Shown: one piece after another, positions 1 through 8,111 of the stretch
Numbering within the stretch: the stretch's first letter is position 1
Layout: each line of letters begins with the position of its first letter
The notes under the pieces: model-generated
What the model saw: the letters and a program-made list of their open reading frames with translations, nothing else
The model's database searches: none
Told to the model about the DNA's origin: nothing
Position numbers and translations under genes: made by a program
Assembly: GCA_029062895.1 (NCBI GenBank)
Contig: JAIDPF010000074.1
Location: 1 to 64,000, forward strand
Origin: Lachnospiraceae bacterium
GTDB taxonomy: Bacteria > Bacillota > Clostridia > Lachnospirales > Lachnospiraceae
Direction: 5' to 3'
Length of the DNA: 64,000 nt

Positions 1-1393
1 GCTGCCGTCTTCTGTAACCAGAATTAACGAGAGGACATTTTATGGTTGCAGCAGCTTATGTGATATTGCGTTGCCGGACGGTGTAACAAGCATTGGTGAA
101 AGCGCATTTGAGAATTGCAGCGGTTTAACGGAGATTACGCTGCCGTCTTCCTTGATAGTTTTTGAGAATAATGCATTTTCCGGCTGCCGCCGTCTGATGG
201 AAATTACGTTGCCTGATAAAGTAACGAGCATTGGTGATAGTGCATTTGCGTTCTGCGATAGTCTGACAGAAATTATAATACCAGATAGTGTAACGAACAT
301 TGGTGATAGCGTATTTGCTGGATGCATCAATTTGACAGAAATCATGATACCTGATTCTGTATCAAGCATTGGCGTAGGTGTATTTTCCTACTGTAGCAGT
401 TTAATGGAGATCACGCTGCCTGACAGCATAACGAGCATTGGCGGAAGTGCATTTTACGATTGCGAGAACTTGACGGAAATCATGATACCAGACAGCGTAA
501 TGAGCATAGGTGATAGCGCATTTTTCTATTGTAGCAGTTTAACGGAAATCACGATACCTGACGGTATAACAAGAATTGGTGAGGAGGCATTTTTCTGCTG
601 TAGCAGTTTAACGAGAATTACGGTACCTAATAGTGTGACAAGCATTGGCGATAGCGCATTTTTCTATTGTAGCAGTTTAACGGAAATCACGCTGCCTGAC
701 AGCATAACGAGCATCGGTGTTTGGGCATTTTCCGGCTGTAGCAGTTTGAAAGAAATCACGTTGCCTGACAGCATAACGAGCGTTGACGGTAGCGCATTTT
801 TTGGCTGTAGCAGTTTGAGAGAGATCACGCTGCCTGATAGCGTAACAAGCATAGGTGACAGCGCATTTTCAGGTTGCAGCAGTTTAACGGAAATCACGCT
901 GCCGAACGGCGTAACGAGCATTTGGGCGGGTGCATTTGATAGTTGCAATAATTTAACAAAAATCAATATACCGGATTCTGTAACAATTATTGGAGTGAGT
1001 GCATTTTCAGGTTGCAGCAGTTTAACAGAAATCACAATACCGGACGGCGTAACAAGCATTTGGGAGAGTACATTTGAAAACTGCAGTAATTTAACAAAAA
1101 TCAATCTACCGGATTCTGTAACAAGTATTGGAGATGGTGCATTTTTGGGCTGCAGCAATTTAACAGAAATGACAATAAAGGACGGCGTAACAAGCATTGG
1201 CAGGGAAGCATTTGAGGGGTGTAGCAGTTTGAGGGAACTCACGCTGCCAGCTTCCGTTAGCTGGATTCGTGAGGATGCATTTGCGTTGTGCAGCGATATG
1301 ACCATTTATTATAGCGGCAATGCACTTGACTCTTATATTAATGACAATAGCAGCGATTGGAGCGCGCAGAATATCATCTGGGTAAAGCAGTAG
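1..1393 (+). CDS. BspA-type leucine-rich-repeat surface protein, 5' truncated by window edge
   Basis: The frame is open from base 2 with no start codon, so the true N-terminus lies upstream of the window. Apart from a short tail the protein is a run of 23-residue repeats of the LRR_5/BspA (Treponema pallidum-like) type, with the pattern LPDSVTSIGDSAFSGCSSLT and a conserved Cys near the end of each unit. Nineteen units are visible, followed by about 26 residues ending in VKQ. No transmembrane segment, LPXTG motif or other anchor is present at the C-terminus, so an anchor or signal peptide would have to lie upstream. Family members are extracellular or surface proteins used in adhesion; that role is family knowledge, not seen here. 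The next gene (MEMO/AMMECR1) is unrelated. Confidence 0.85.
   Translation, partial: LPSSVTRINERTFYGCSSLCDIALPDGVTSIGESAFENCSGLTEITLPSSLIVFENNAFSGCRRLMEITLPDKVTSIGDSAFAFCDSLTEIIIPDSVTNIGDSVFAGCINLTEIMIPDSVSSIGVGVFSYCSSLMEITLPDSITSIGGSAFYDCENLTEIMIPDSVMSIGDSAFFYCSSLTEITIPDGITRIGEEAFFCCSSLTRITVPNSVTSIGDSAFFYCSSLTEITLPDSITSIGVWAFSGCSSLKEITLPDSITSVDGSAFFGCSSLREITLPDSVTSIGDSAFSGCSSLTEITLPNGVTSIWAGAFDSCNNLTKINIPDSVTIIGVSAFSGCSSLTEITIPDGVTSIWESTFENCSNLTKINLPDSVTSIGDGAFLGCSNLTEMTIKDGVTSIGREAFEGCSSLRELTLPASVSWIREDAFALCSDMTIYYSGNALDSYINDNSSDWSAQNIIWVKQ
2..1312 (+). repeat. Nineteen tandem 69-bp LRR-encoding repeats
   Basis: Each 69-bp unit encodes one 23-residue leucine-rich repeat. The units are diverged at the DNA level, but the ACGCTGCC(T/G)GA and AGCATTGG blocks recur. 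The array continues past the left window edge. Confidence 0.85.
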
Positions 1394-1407
1394 GAAAAGG
1401 GAGGTTA

Positions 1408-1492
1408 AATTGAAAAATCGGAGATTTTTCAATTGCAAATATTGTACCTGCGGTCCAAATTTGCAGGTTACGGAAAGGAAGGGATAGTTATT
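1408..1492 (+). promoter_or_regulatory. Structured intergenic leader, copy 1 (before MEMO/AMMECR1 gene)
   Basis: A perfect 12-bp hairpin (1408-1419 with 1423-1434, 3-nt loop) is followed by a second hairpin in which TTG-ACC pairs with GGT-CAA, flanked by GCAAAT/ATTTGC. The block GGAAAGGAAGGG (1472-1483) then precedes ATG at 1493. This is the same order of modules as before fabG, the rod-binding gene and the EpsG-like gene. Relative to those copies the inner stem changes from GCC/GGC to ACC/GGT, a compensating change. Confidence 0.6.
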
Positions 1493-2881
1493 ATGGGAAT
1501 AACAGCAGGGATCATGCTTCCTCATCCGCCGTTGATCGTACCAGAGATCGGCAGGGGGGAAGAAAGAAAGATACAGAAGACGGTGGAGGCTTATCATCAG
1601 GCGGCAGAGAAGATTGGGGCGTATCAGCCGGATACGATCGTGCTGATTTCGCCGCATCAGACGATGTACGCAGATTATTTTCATATTTCACCCGGGGATG
1701 GCGCTGTTGGTGATTTTTCACAGTTTCATGCGGCAGAGGTCAAAATGGAGCTATCTTATGATACGGAATTTGTGCGGGAATTGTGCAGGCTGGCGGAGAC
1801 GCGTCGTCTTCCGGCAGGAACGATGGGAGAGCGGGATAAGCAGTTGGATCATGGGACGATGGTGCCGCTATATTTTGTCAATCAGTATTGGAGAAACTAC
1901 CGGCTTGTGCGGATCGGTCTGTCCGGAGAGTCCTTATTTATGCATTATGAGTTGGGAAAATGTATCAAAGAAGCGGCGGCAGATCTTGGCAGAAACGCTG
2001 TAGTGATTGGAAGCGGCGATCTGTCTCACCGCCTAAAGGAAGACGGACCATATGGGTATCAAGAGGAGGGACCGGAGTATGACCGCCGTATCATGGATGT
2101 GATGGGCAGGGCGGCATTTGGGGAACTTTTTGATTTTTCGGAGGACTTCTTAAATAACGCGGGTGAGTGCGGACACCGTTCCTTTACGATCATGGCAGGC
2201 GCATTGGATCGGACAGCAGTTGCGTCAGAGCGTCTTTCTTATGAGGGACCCTTTGGCGTGGGTTATGGAATCTGCACCTATGAAGCGCAGGGTCAGGATG
2301 ATGGGAGGAATTTTGCAGATCGGTTTGAGACAGTGCTGATGGAAAAACTTGCAGAGCAGCGTGCAAAAGAGGATGCGTACGTCAGACTGGCTCACAGTAC
2401 GGTCGAAGCATATGTTCGTACTGGAAAAAAACCTGCGGTTCCGGAGGATCTGAGTAAGGAGATGTACGAGATGCGCGCCGGCGTTTTTGTCTCGATCAAG
2501 AAGCAGGGGAAGCTGAGAGGATGTATTGGGACGATTGCTCCGGTCTATGGCAGCATCGCGGAGGAGATCATCGAAAACGCGGTCAGTGCGTCTTCCAGAG
2601 ATCCGCGGTTTTCACCGATCGGACCGGAGGAATTAAAATATCTGACGCTCAGCGTGGATGTGCTTGGAGAGGCAGAGAGGATTACTTCTGCTGCGGAACT
2701 GGATGTGAAACGGTATGGGGTGATTGTGACAAAAGGAAGTAAGAGAGGACTGCTGCTTCCGAATCTGGAGGGTGTAGATACGGTTGCTGATCAGGTTGCC
2801 ATTGCGAAGCAGAAGGCAGGCATCCGGGAAGATGATGAGGATGTGGAACTGGAGAGGTTTGAGGTCACTAGGCATTTTTGA
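1493..2881 (+). CDS. MEMO-AMMECR1 fusion (AmmeMemoRadiSam system proteins B and A)
   Basis: The 462-residue protein joins two domains often found as AmmeMemoRadiSam partners. Residues 1-270 are a MEMO/LigB-like (class III extradiol dioxygenase fold) domain with HPP at 11-13, SPHQ at 53-56, DHG at 119-121 and SGDLSHR at 174-180, candidate metal ligands of the family. Residues 290-462 are an AMMECR1 domain with its signature LRGCIGT at 341-347. ATG 1493 is chosen because it follows GGAAAGGAAGGG; a longer reading from 1433 would start inside a hairpin. The radical-SAM partner of this system is not in the window. The biochemical function of the trio is not established, so only the family is assigned. 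Confidence 0.88.
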   Translation: MGITAGIMLPHPPLIVPEIGRGEERKIQKTVEAYHQAAEKIGAYQPDTIVLISPHQTMYADYFHISPGDGAVGDFSQFHAAEVKMELSYDTEFVRELCRLAETRRLPAGTMGERDKQLDHGTMVPLYFVNQYWRNYRLVRIGLSGESLFMHYELGKCIKEAAADLGRNAVVIGSGDLSHRLKEDGPYGYQEEGPEYDRRIMDVMGRAAFGELFDFSEDFLNNAGECGHRSFTIMAGALDRTAVASERLSYEGPFGVGYGICTYEAQGQDDGRNFADRFETVLMEKLAEQRAKEDAYVRLAHSTVEAYVRTGKKPAVPEDLSKEMYEMRAGVFVSIKKQGKLRGCIGTIAPVYGSIAEEIIENAVSASSRDPRFSPIGPEELKYLTLSVDVLGEAERITSAAELDVKRYGVIVTKGSKRGLLLPNLEGVDTVADQVAIAKQKAGIREDDEDVELERFEVTRHF

Positions 2882-3035
2882 CGTTTTACAAAATATGGAA
2901 CGCCAATGGAACGCCAAAGGAACGCCTCATGAATCCGAAAATCATAGAATAGAAAACAGGCGGCAAAGCGGATATGTCTGCCCGGCAGACAGGGGTCAGC
3001 GGGCTGCTGAAAACAAATATTGGAGGAAGAGAAAA

Positions 3036-3257
3036 ATGTATTTTGACAAAATTGCAAAGATCATTGCTGAAAGAACAGGTTGTGATGTAGCTACAGTAAA
3101 GCCGGAAAGCAAGTTTGTGGATCTGGGAATCGATTCCCTGGATACTGTAGAATTGCTGATGAGCTTAGAGGATGAGATCGGCATGGAGATCGAACTGGAT
3201 CAGAAGGTGGAGACCGTAGATGATCTTGATAAGTTTATCCAGAGCAAGACTGCATAA
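3036..3257 (+). CDS. acpP: Acyl carrier protein
   Basis: A 73-residue acidic carrier protein with the phosphopantetheine site GIDSLD; Ser34 is the expected attachment residue. It carries growing acyl chains for the Fab enzymes encoded immediately downstream. ATG 3036 follows GGAGGAAGAG with good spacing; a longer in-frame reading from 2784 overlaps the previous gene and is not protein-like. It is first in the run acpP-fabK-fabD-fabG-fabF-fabZ, and two hairpins separate it from fabK. No fabH precedes it, unlike many clostridial fab operons, so it could be a second, specialised ACP. Confidence 0.93.
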   Translation: MYFDKIAKIIAERTGCDVATVKPESKFVDLGIDSLDTVELLMSLEDEIGMEIELDQKVETVDDLDKFIQSKTA

Positions 3258-3278
3258 GCGTGAGAGAAAGTTATAATT

Positions 3279-3316
3279 GCTCACAGCGAGGGCTGTGAGC
3301 CGTAGCAAAGCTGCGG
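3279..3316 (+). promoter_or_regulatory. Double hairpin between acpP and fabK
   Basis: GCTCACAGC (3279-3287) pairs with GCTGTGAGC (3292-3300). It abuts a second hairpin, CCGTAGC-aaa-GCTGCGG (3300-3316, one G-U pair). No U-tract follows, so this is not a simple terminator. It could be a processing or stabilising element giving acpP more transcript than fabK (inference). The second hairpin is followed by CATGGAGG, as at four other sites in the window. Confidence 0.5.
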
Positions 3317-3365
3317 CATGGAGGTTGACGCAGGGAAAATTAGGTAGGAAAGGCAAGGTTTTACC

Positions 3366-4310
3366 ATGATCAAATCAGAAATTTGTGAAATATTAGGTAT
3401 CCGCTATCCCGTCTTTCAGGGCGGAATGGCGTGGATCGCTGATGGCAGGCTTGCTGCCGCGGTATCGGAGGGCGGCGGTCTTGGAATTATAGCTGCAGGC
3501 AATGCGCCTGGCGAATATGTCAGGGAACAGTTGCGCATTGCAAAGTCTATGACGTCAAAACCAATCGGTGTGAATATCATGCTGATGAGTCCTTTTGCAG
3601 ATGAGGTTGCCGGGGTCGTGGTAGAAGAAAAGGCTGATGTTGTCACGACCGGAGCAGGGAATCCCGGCAAGTACATAGAAAGCTGGAAGGAAGCGGGGAT
3701 CAAGGTGATCCCTGTCGTTGCTTCCGTGGCTATGGCAAAAAGGCTGACAAGGATGGGTGTGACAGCGTTGATTGCGGAAGGCGGAGAAAGCGGCGGTCAT
3801 GTTGGCGAACTGACCACGATGGTCTTGGTTCCGCAGATCTGCGATGCTACGGATCTGCCGGTGATCGCGGCAGGCGGTATTGCTGACGGCAGAGGCGTGG
3901 CGGCAGCGCTGATGCTTGGCGCATGTGGCGTACAGATGGGCACACGCTTTTTGAGCGCGGAAGAATGTTCGATCCACCCTTCTTATAAAGAAAAGATATT
4001 AAAGGCAACGGATCTGTGTACCATGGTGACGGGAAAGCGGCTGGGACATCCTGTGCGCAGTCTCCGTACTCCATTTGCCAGAGATTATTCCAAAGCGGAA
4101 TACGGCGGGATGCCGGATGAGGAGCTGGAAGCGCTCGGAACAGGGGCGCTCAGGCTGGCAGTACAGGAAGGAGATAATGAAAAGGGCTGTTTCCTTGCGG
4201 GACAGATCGCTGCGATGGTGAAAAAAGAGCAGCCTGCCGCTGAAATCGTAAAAGAAGTGATGGAAGAAGCAGAACCGATCTTAAGGAGGGCAGCGTCATG
4301 GGTAGAATAG
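3366..4310 (+). CDS. fabK: Enoyl-ACP reductase II (FabK)
   Basis: A 314-residue FMN-dependent TIM-barrel protein of the nitronate monooxygenase/FabK family. FabK reduces the enoyl-ACP double bond in the last step of each elongation cycle. Diagnostic stretches are FQGGMAWIADG near the N-terminus, EGGESGGHVGELTTM in the middle (FabK-type His) and AAGGIADGRG before the FMN phosphate-binding MGTRF region. Context between acpP and fabD supports FabK over nitronate monooxygenase. The start follows GGAAAGGCAAGG, a member of the recurring pre-start block. The 3' end overlaps fabD by 13 nt, implying coupled translation. Confidence 0.93.
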   Translation: MIKSEICEILGIRYPVFQGGMAWIADGRLAAAVSEGGGLGIIAAGNAPGEYVREQLRIAKSMTSKPIGVNIMLMSPFADEVAGVVVEEKADVVTTGAGNPGKYIESWKEAGIKVIPVVASVAMAKRLTRMGVTALIAEGGESGGHVGELTTMVLVPQICDATDLPVIAAGGIADGRGVAAALMLGACGVQMGTRFLSAEECSIHPSYKEKILKATDLCTMVTGKRLGHPVRSLRTPFARDYSKAEYGGMPDEELEALGTGALRLAVQEGDNEKGCFLAGQIAAMVKKEQPAAEIVKEVMEEAEPILRRAASWVE

Positions 4311-5200
4311 CATTTGTTTTTTCCGGTCAGGGAGATCAGTATCCCGGTATGGGAAAAGACCTTTATGAACAGTATGATGCTGCAAAAAATATCTTTCAGA
4401 TATGTGAAGAGATTCGTCCCGGAACGATGGCGCAGTGCTTTCAGGGGACGGAGGAAGAATTAAAAGAAACAAAGAATACGCAGCCCTGCCTGTTTGCTAT
4501 GGAATTGGCAGCAGAGGCGGTCCTTTTGGAAAAAGGGATCAAACCGGAGATGGCAGCAGGATTTTCTTTGGGTGAAGTCAGTGCGGCGACGGCAGCAGGG
4601 ATCTTTGACTGCCGGACAGGATTTCGTCTGGTGATCCGTCGCGGTGAACTGATGCAGGAGGCGGCAGAGCAGCATGAAACGTTTATGGCGGCGGTTGTGA
4701 AGCTGCCGACGGATACGGTAAAGGAACTATGCAGCCAGTTTGAGGGGATTTATCCCGTGAATTTCAACTGCCCCGGACAGGTTACGGTTTCGGGATTAAG
4801 CGAGCATCAGCAGGAGTTTTCCCAGTGTGTTAAGGAAGCCGGGGGTCGCGCTATTGTATTGAAGGTAAAGGGCGCGTTTCATTCTCCTTTTATGAAGGAG
4901 GCATCGGAAGCTTTTGCGGAGGAACTGAAAAAGGCGGAGATAAAAAAGGAAGAGATCACCCTTTATTCTAATATGACGGCGAAACCTTATACGGAGGATG
5001 TGGTAGGATTGTTATCCAAGCAGATCTGTTCCCCGGTAGAATGGGAAATGATTATCCGTGGCATGATTGCGGAAGGAATTGATACTTTTATTGAGATCGG
5101 ACCGGGCAAAACGCTTTTCAACATGATCAAAAAGATTGACGACAGCGTGAAAGTATATGCCGTTGCGGAGATGGAAACGCTGCTTGCAGATCTGACGTAA
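4298..5200 (+). CDS. fabD: Malonyl-CoA:ACP transacylase (FabD)
   Basis: A 300-residue transacylase that loads malonyl groups from CoA onto ACP. FSGQGDQYPGMG lies at 8-19; the nucleophile Ser90 is in GFSLGE (GHSLGE in E. coli, Phe replacing the His beside the nucleophile); the catalytic His195 is in KGAFHSPFM. Length is normal for FabD. The gene starts inside fabK (13-nt overlap), with GGAGG just upstream within fabK. A 124-nt gap with hairpins separates it from fabG. Confidence 0.94.
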   Translation: MGRIAFVFSGQGDQYPGMGKDLYEQYDAAKNIFQICEEIRPGTMAQCFQGTEEELKETKNTQPCLFAMELAAEAVLLEKGIKPEMAAGFSLGEVSAATAAGIFDCRTGFRLVIRRGELMQEAAEQHETFMAAVVKLPTDTVKELCSQFEGIYPVNFNCPGQVTVSGLSEHQQEFSQCVKEAGGRAIVLKVKGAFHSPFMKEASEAFAEELKKAEIKKEEITLYSNMTAKPYTEDVVGLLSKQICSPVEWEMIIRGMIAEGIDTFIEIGPGKTLFNMIKKIDDSVKVYAVAEMETLLADLT

Positions 5201-5239
5201 ATATAGGCATCAGGTAACTGAGGGAAAGGCATGGTAGAT

Positions 5240-5336
5240 TGAAAAATCAAAGATTTTTCATAAACGAATTTATTCGTTTTGCAATTATTGTGCCTGCGGC
5301 CCAAATCGCAGGCTGTGGAAAGGCATGGTTAATAGT
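5240..5336 (+). promoter_or_regulatory. Structured intergenic leader, copy 2 (before fabG)
   Basis: TGAAAAATC (5240-5248) pairs with GATTTTTCA (5252-5260), and AAACGAAT (5262-5269) with ATTCGTTT (5272-5279). GCCTGCG (5292-5298) can pair with CGCAGGC (5307-5313), or alternatively TTG-GCC with GGC-CAA. GGAAAGGCATGG (5317-5328) ends 8 nt before the ATG at 5337. A second GGAAAGGCATGG lies at 5223-5234, just before the first hairpin. Confidence 0.6.
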
Positions 5337-6062
5337 ATGAAGGGAAAAGTTGCGATCATTACAGGAGCTTCCCGTGGAATCGGTGAAGCGGTAGCATATA
5401 AATTGGCTTCTCTTGGGGCGGATATTGCGGTGATTTACGCGGGTAATACGGCTGCAGCGGAAAAGGTCTGCGAGAAATGCAAAACAGAGTACGGTGTGAC
5501 AGCAAGACCTTATCAGTGCAATGTTGCAGAGTTTGAAACCGTAAAAGATACGGTAGAACAGATCAAAAAGGATTTTGGGACATTTCATATTCTGGTCAAT
5601 AATGCCGGAATTACGAGAGATAAGCTGATCGCCATGATGAAAGAAGAAGATTTTGACGCGGTGCTGGATACGAATTTAAAAGGCGCGTTTCATATGATAC
5701 GCCACTGCACCGGTACTTTCCTGCGTAACAAGGAAGGTTGTATCATCAATATTTCTTCAGTATCCGGATTGATCGGCAATCCCGGACAAAGCAATTATGC
5801 GGCTTCTAAGGCAGGACTTGTAGGATTGACGAAGTCCGTGGCAAAGGAACTTGCACCGAAGGGAATCCGTTGCAATGCCATTGCGCCGGGATTTATCAAG
5901 ACGGATATGACGGATGATCTGGCGGACAATCCGCTGCTTCAGATGATCCCATTAGGGAAAATGGGAGAGCCAGAGGATGTGGCTGAAGCTGCCGCTTATC
6001 TGGCCGGCGCAAAGTATGTCACCGGAGAAGTACTACGGATCGACGGCGGTATCGCAATGTAG
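5337..6062 (+). CDS. fabG: 3-oxoacyl-ACP reductase (FabG)
   Basis: A 241-residue short-chain dehydrogenase that reduces 3-oxoacyl-ACP with NADPH. TGASRGIG at 9-16 is the cofactor loop; NNAG is at 88-91; Ser141, Tyr154 and Lys158 (SNYAASK) form the catalytic set; the end GEVLRIDGGIAM is typical. Two in-frame ATGs exist, 5325 and 5337. The first is inside the constant GGAAAGGCATGG block and only 1 nt from the purine run, so 5337 is preferred; the same ATG before mbl is followed at once by a stop codon, supporting this choice. It belongs to the fab run. Confidence 0.94.
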   Translation: MKGKVAIITGASRGIGEAVAYKLASLGADIAVIYAGNTAAAEKVCEKCKTEYGVTARPYQCNVAEFETVKDTVEQIKKDFGTFHILVNNAGITRDKLIAMMKEEDFDAVLDTNLKGAFHMIRHCTGTFLRNKEGCIINISSVSGLIGNPGQSNYAASKAGLVGLTKSVAKELAPKGIRCNAIAPGFIKTDMTDDLADNPLLQMIPLGKMGEPEDVAEAAAYLAGAKYVTGEVLRIDGGIAM

Positions 6063-6157
6063 TCTGCTACGGTACATTCCGTGGTAATTACAAAATTATG
6101 TCTTGCAGAATTATGAAGACTATGACGGAAAACGTTGTTCATAAATATGTCTATGAG

Positions 6158-6255
6158 ATTTACATAACCTGTAATTTGTCCATGCATGTTCCAAAAATGA
6201 TTTCATTTTATGATGTTTTTGGAACATGCATGGGCAAATAAAGAGTTATGTAAAT
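6158..6255. repeat. Long palindromic element, copy A (before fabF)
   Basis: The outer arms ATTTACATAAC and GTTATGTAAAT are perfect (11 bp). The inner arms, 6180-6197 and 6216-6233, form an 18-bp perfect inverted repeat (CCATGCATGTTCC core) around an 18-nt loop containing TGATTTCATTTTATGATG. The same ends and loop occur at 14966-15090 and 50857-50952. No protein is encoded inside. It ends about 20 nt before the fabF Shine-Dalgarno. Confidence 0.75.
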
Positions 6256-6291
6256 TGGACAAACAAAATAGAAGAAGGCGAGGAATATAAT

Positions 6292-7530
6292 ATGAGCGAA
6301 CTTAGGAGAGCAGTGATCACGGGAATAGGGGCGATCACTCCCATTGGAAACAGCGTCAGTGAAACATGGGAGGGCATGAAAGCGGGAAAGAACGGTATTG
6401 CGCCCATTACACAATTTGATACAACAAATTACAAGGCAAAGCTGGCGGCAGAAGTAAAAGATTTTGATCCGTTGCTTTATCTTGAAAAGAATGAAATCCT
6501 CCGTACAGACCGTTACGCGCAGCTGGCAGTCGGTGCAGCCCAGCAGGCGGTTGAGGAAAGCGGAATTATGGGGAAGGTAGAGCCGGAAAAATTTGCCGTT
6601 TATTTTGGAAGCGGCATCGGCGGAATCAATACCTTTGAAGTGGAGCATACAAAACTGATGGAAAAAGGTCCCAGAAGGGTTTCGCCGCTGTTTATTCCGA
6701 TGCTGATCACGAATATGGCTTCCGGTATGATCGCGATCCGTCACGATTGCCGTGGTGAGGCTATGCCTGCGGTGACAGCGTGCGCTTCCGGTTCCAATGC
6801 CATTGGTGAGGCATTGCGTCTGATCCGTCACGGATATGCGGACGCGGTCATTACCGGAGGATCGGAATCAACGATCTGTGCAACGGCGGTTGCAGGATTT
6901 GTCAATATGCAGGCATTGTCGGTATCAGAGGACGTCAATGCAGCGTCACTTCCCTTTGATAAGCGAAGAGGTGGTTTTGTCATGGGAGAAGGTGCGGTTG
7001 CTTTTGTTCTGGAAGAATACGAGCATGCGAAGCAAAGAGGGGCGAAGATTTATGGCGAGGTCTGCGGCTATGGTGCAACTTGTGATGCGCATCATATTAC
7101 TGCGCCTCATCCGGATGCAAGAGGCGGCGCTCAGGCAATGAAGAATGCTATGCAGGAGGCCGGATATCGTGACGGGGAAACAGTTTATGTCAATGCTCAC
7201 GGAACAGGCACCCATATGAATGACGTATGTGAGACGATAGCGATCAAGAAGGCACTGGGCGAGGAGGCTGCACGTAAGGCATATATCAGTTCGACAAAGT
7301 CAATGACAGGACATATGCTCGGAGCGGCTGGCGCAGTAGAAGCTTTGGCATGTATCTTTGCTCTGCAGGAGGGAATTATTCCGCCCACAATCAATCTGAA
7401 TGAGCCGGATGAAGAATGTGATCTGAATTACGTGCCGAATACTGCCGTAAAAGCAGATATTGATATTGCATTATCCAACTCGTTGGGATTTGGCGGACAT
7501 AACGCATGTCTTGCGTTCCGTAAAGTATAA
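6292..7530 (+). CDS. fabF: 3-oxoacyl-ACP synthase II (FabF)
   Basis: A 412-residue condensing enzyme that extends acyl-ACP with malonyl-ACP. The Cys-His-His triad is Cys164 (TACASGSN), His303 (NAHGTGTHMND) and His341 (SMTGHMLGAAG), which makes it KAS I/II and not FabH. ATG 6292 follows AGGCGAGGA; upstream extension to 6226 would lie in the palindromic element. It is preceded by a 229-nt gap containing that element and followed by a hairpin. As the only condensing enzyme seen here, it cannot start chains from acyl-CoA in the usual way. Confidence 0.94.
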   Translation: MSELRRAVITGIGAITPIGNSVSETWEGMKAGKNGIAPITQFDTTNYKAKLAAEVKDFDPLLYLEKNEILRTDRYAQLAVGAAQQAVEESGIMGKVEPEKFAVYFGSGIGGINTFEVEHTKLMEKGPRRVSPLFIPMLITNMASGMIAIRHDCRGEAMPAVTACASGSNAIGEALRLIRHGYADAVITGGSESTICATAVAGFVNMQALSVSEDVNAASLPFDKRRGGFVMGEGAVAFVLEEYEHAKQRGAKIYGEVCGYGATCDAHHITAPHPDARGGAQAMKNAMQEAGYRDGETVYVNAHGTGTHMNDVCETIAIKKALGEEAARKAYISSTKSMTGHMLGAAGAVEALACIFALQEGIIPPTINLNEPDEECDLNYVPNTAVKADIDIALSNSLGFGGHNACLAFRKV

Positions 7531-7537
7531 TATTCTA

Positions 7538-7563
7538 GGGAAACGCTTTCATCGGCGTTTCCT
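7538..7563 (+). terminator. Hairpin between fabF and fabZ, possibly attenuating
   Basis: GGAAACGC (7539-7546) pairs with GCGTTTCC (7555-7562), followed by a short, interrupted T-rich run (TTAATTATT). It may cause partial termination only, since fabZ follows within 35 nt. A similar hairpin with the same TTTCAT loop is at 14922-14947. Confidence 0.5.
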
Positions 7564-7593
7564 TAATTATTGATTGACAGAAAGGAACATGTT

Positions 7594-8010
7594 ATGAATA
7601 GAGAGCAGATCATGGAGATCCTTCCGCATCGAGATCATATGCTGCTTTTGGATGATGTGGAGGCGCTGGATGGTACGGCGGTAGGTCATTATAAAGTAAG
7701 AGGCGACGAGTTTTTTTTACAGGGACATTTTCCGGGAAATCCCATTGTGCCGGGCGTAATCCTGTGCGAGATCTTGGCACAGTCTGCCTGTGTATTGATG
7801 AAGGATGCCATGGAAGAGGGAAAGCTTCCGGTATATACCGGACTGAATAATGTAAAATTCCGTTCTCCGGTAAAACCCGGAGATACGATAGAAACAAGGT
7901 GCACTATTAAAAGAGCGAAACATCCTTTTTATTTTGCGGAAGGAAAAGTTATGGTGGGCGACAGGATGTGCGTGTCGGCTGAGTTTTCCTTTGCCATCAC
8001 GGAAGCTTAA
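7594..8010 (+). CDS. fabZ: 3-hydroxyacyl-ACP dehydratase (FabZ)
   Basis: A 138-residue hotdog-fold dehydratase that removes water from 3-hydroxyacyl-ACP. Catalytic His45 is in GHFPGNPIVPG and Glu59 in CEILAQ. ATG 7594 follows AAAGGAA; an alternative TTG at 7570 lies in the hairpin tail and is disfavoured. It completes the elongation set; accB, accC, accD and accA, which often follow fabZ in clostridia, are absent and an acyl-CoA synthetase follows instead. Confidence 0.94.
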   Translation: MNREQIMEILPHRDHMLLLDDVEALDGTAVGHYKVRGDEFFLQGHFPGNPIVPGVILCEILAQSACVLMKDAMEEGKLPVYTGLNNVKFRSPVKPGDTIETRCTIKRAKHPFYFAEGKVMVGDRMCVSAEFSFAITEA

Positions 8011-8061
8011 TAAGCGGACCTGTTCGCTTTAAAGAGCGGCATTTTTCAACCGGATTTGATC

Positions 8062-8076
8062 CGCAGCAGAGCTGCG
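8062..8076 (+). promoter_or_regulatory. Short hairpin before acyl-CoA synthetase
   Basis: CGCAGC-aga-GCTGCG is a perfect 6-bp hairpin with a 3-nt loop, followed by ATATAGGAG. It resembles the hairpin-ATGGAGG module seen at five other sites. Confidence 0.4.
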
Positions 8077-8111
8077 ATATAGGAGAAAATAGGAAAGAGG
8101 TACAGTTTGCT

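Noticed and set aside
664..1305. Long minus-strand frames opposite the LRR repeats
   Set aside because: They mirror the 69-bp repeat period and have repeated hydrophobic units only because the plus strand is repetitive.
2784..3035. N-terminal extension of acpP into the previous gene
   Set aside because: ACP length and the GGAGGAAGAG ribosome site fit ATG 3036; the extension overlaps the AMMECR1 reading frame.
4298..5200. FabD as a degraded copy because GHSLGE reads GFSLGE
   Set aside because: The residue before the nucleophilic Ser varies in functional FabD proteins, and Ser90, His195 and overall length are intact.
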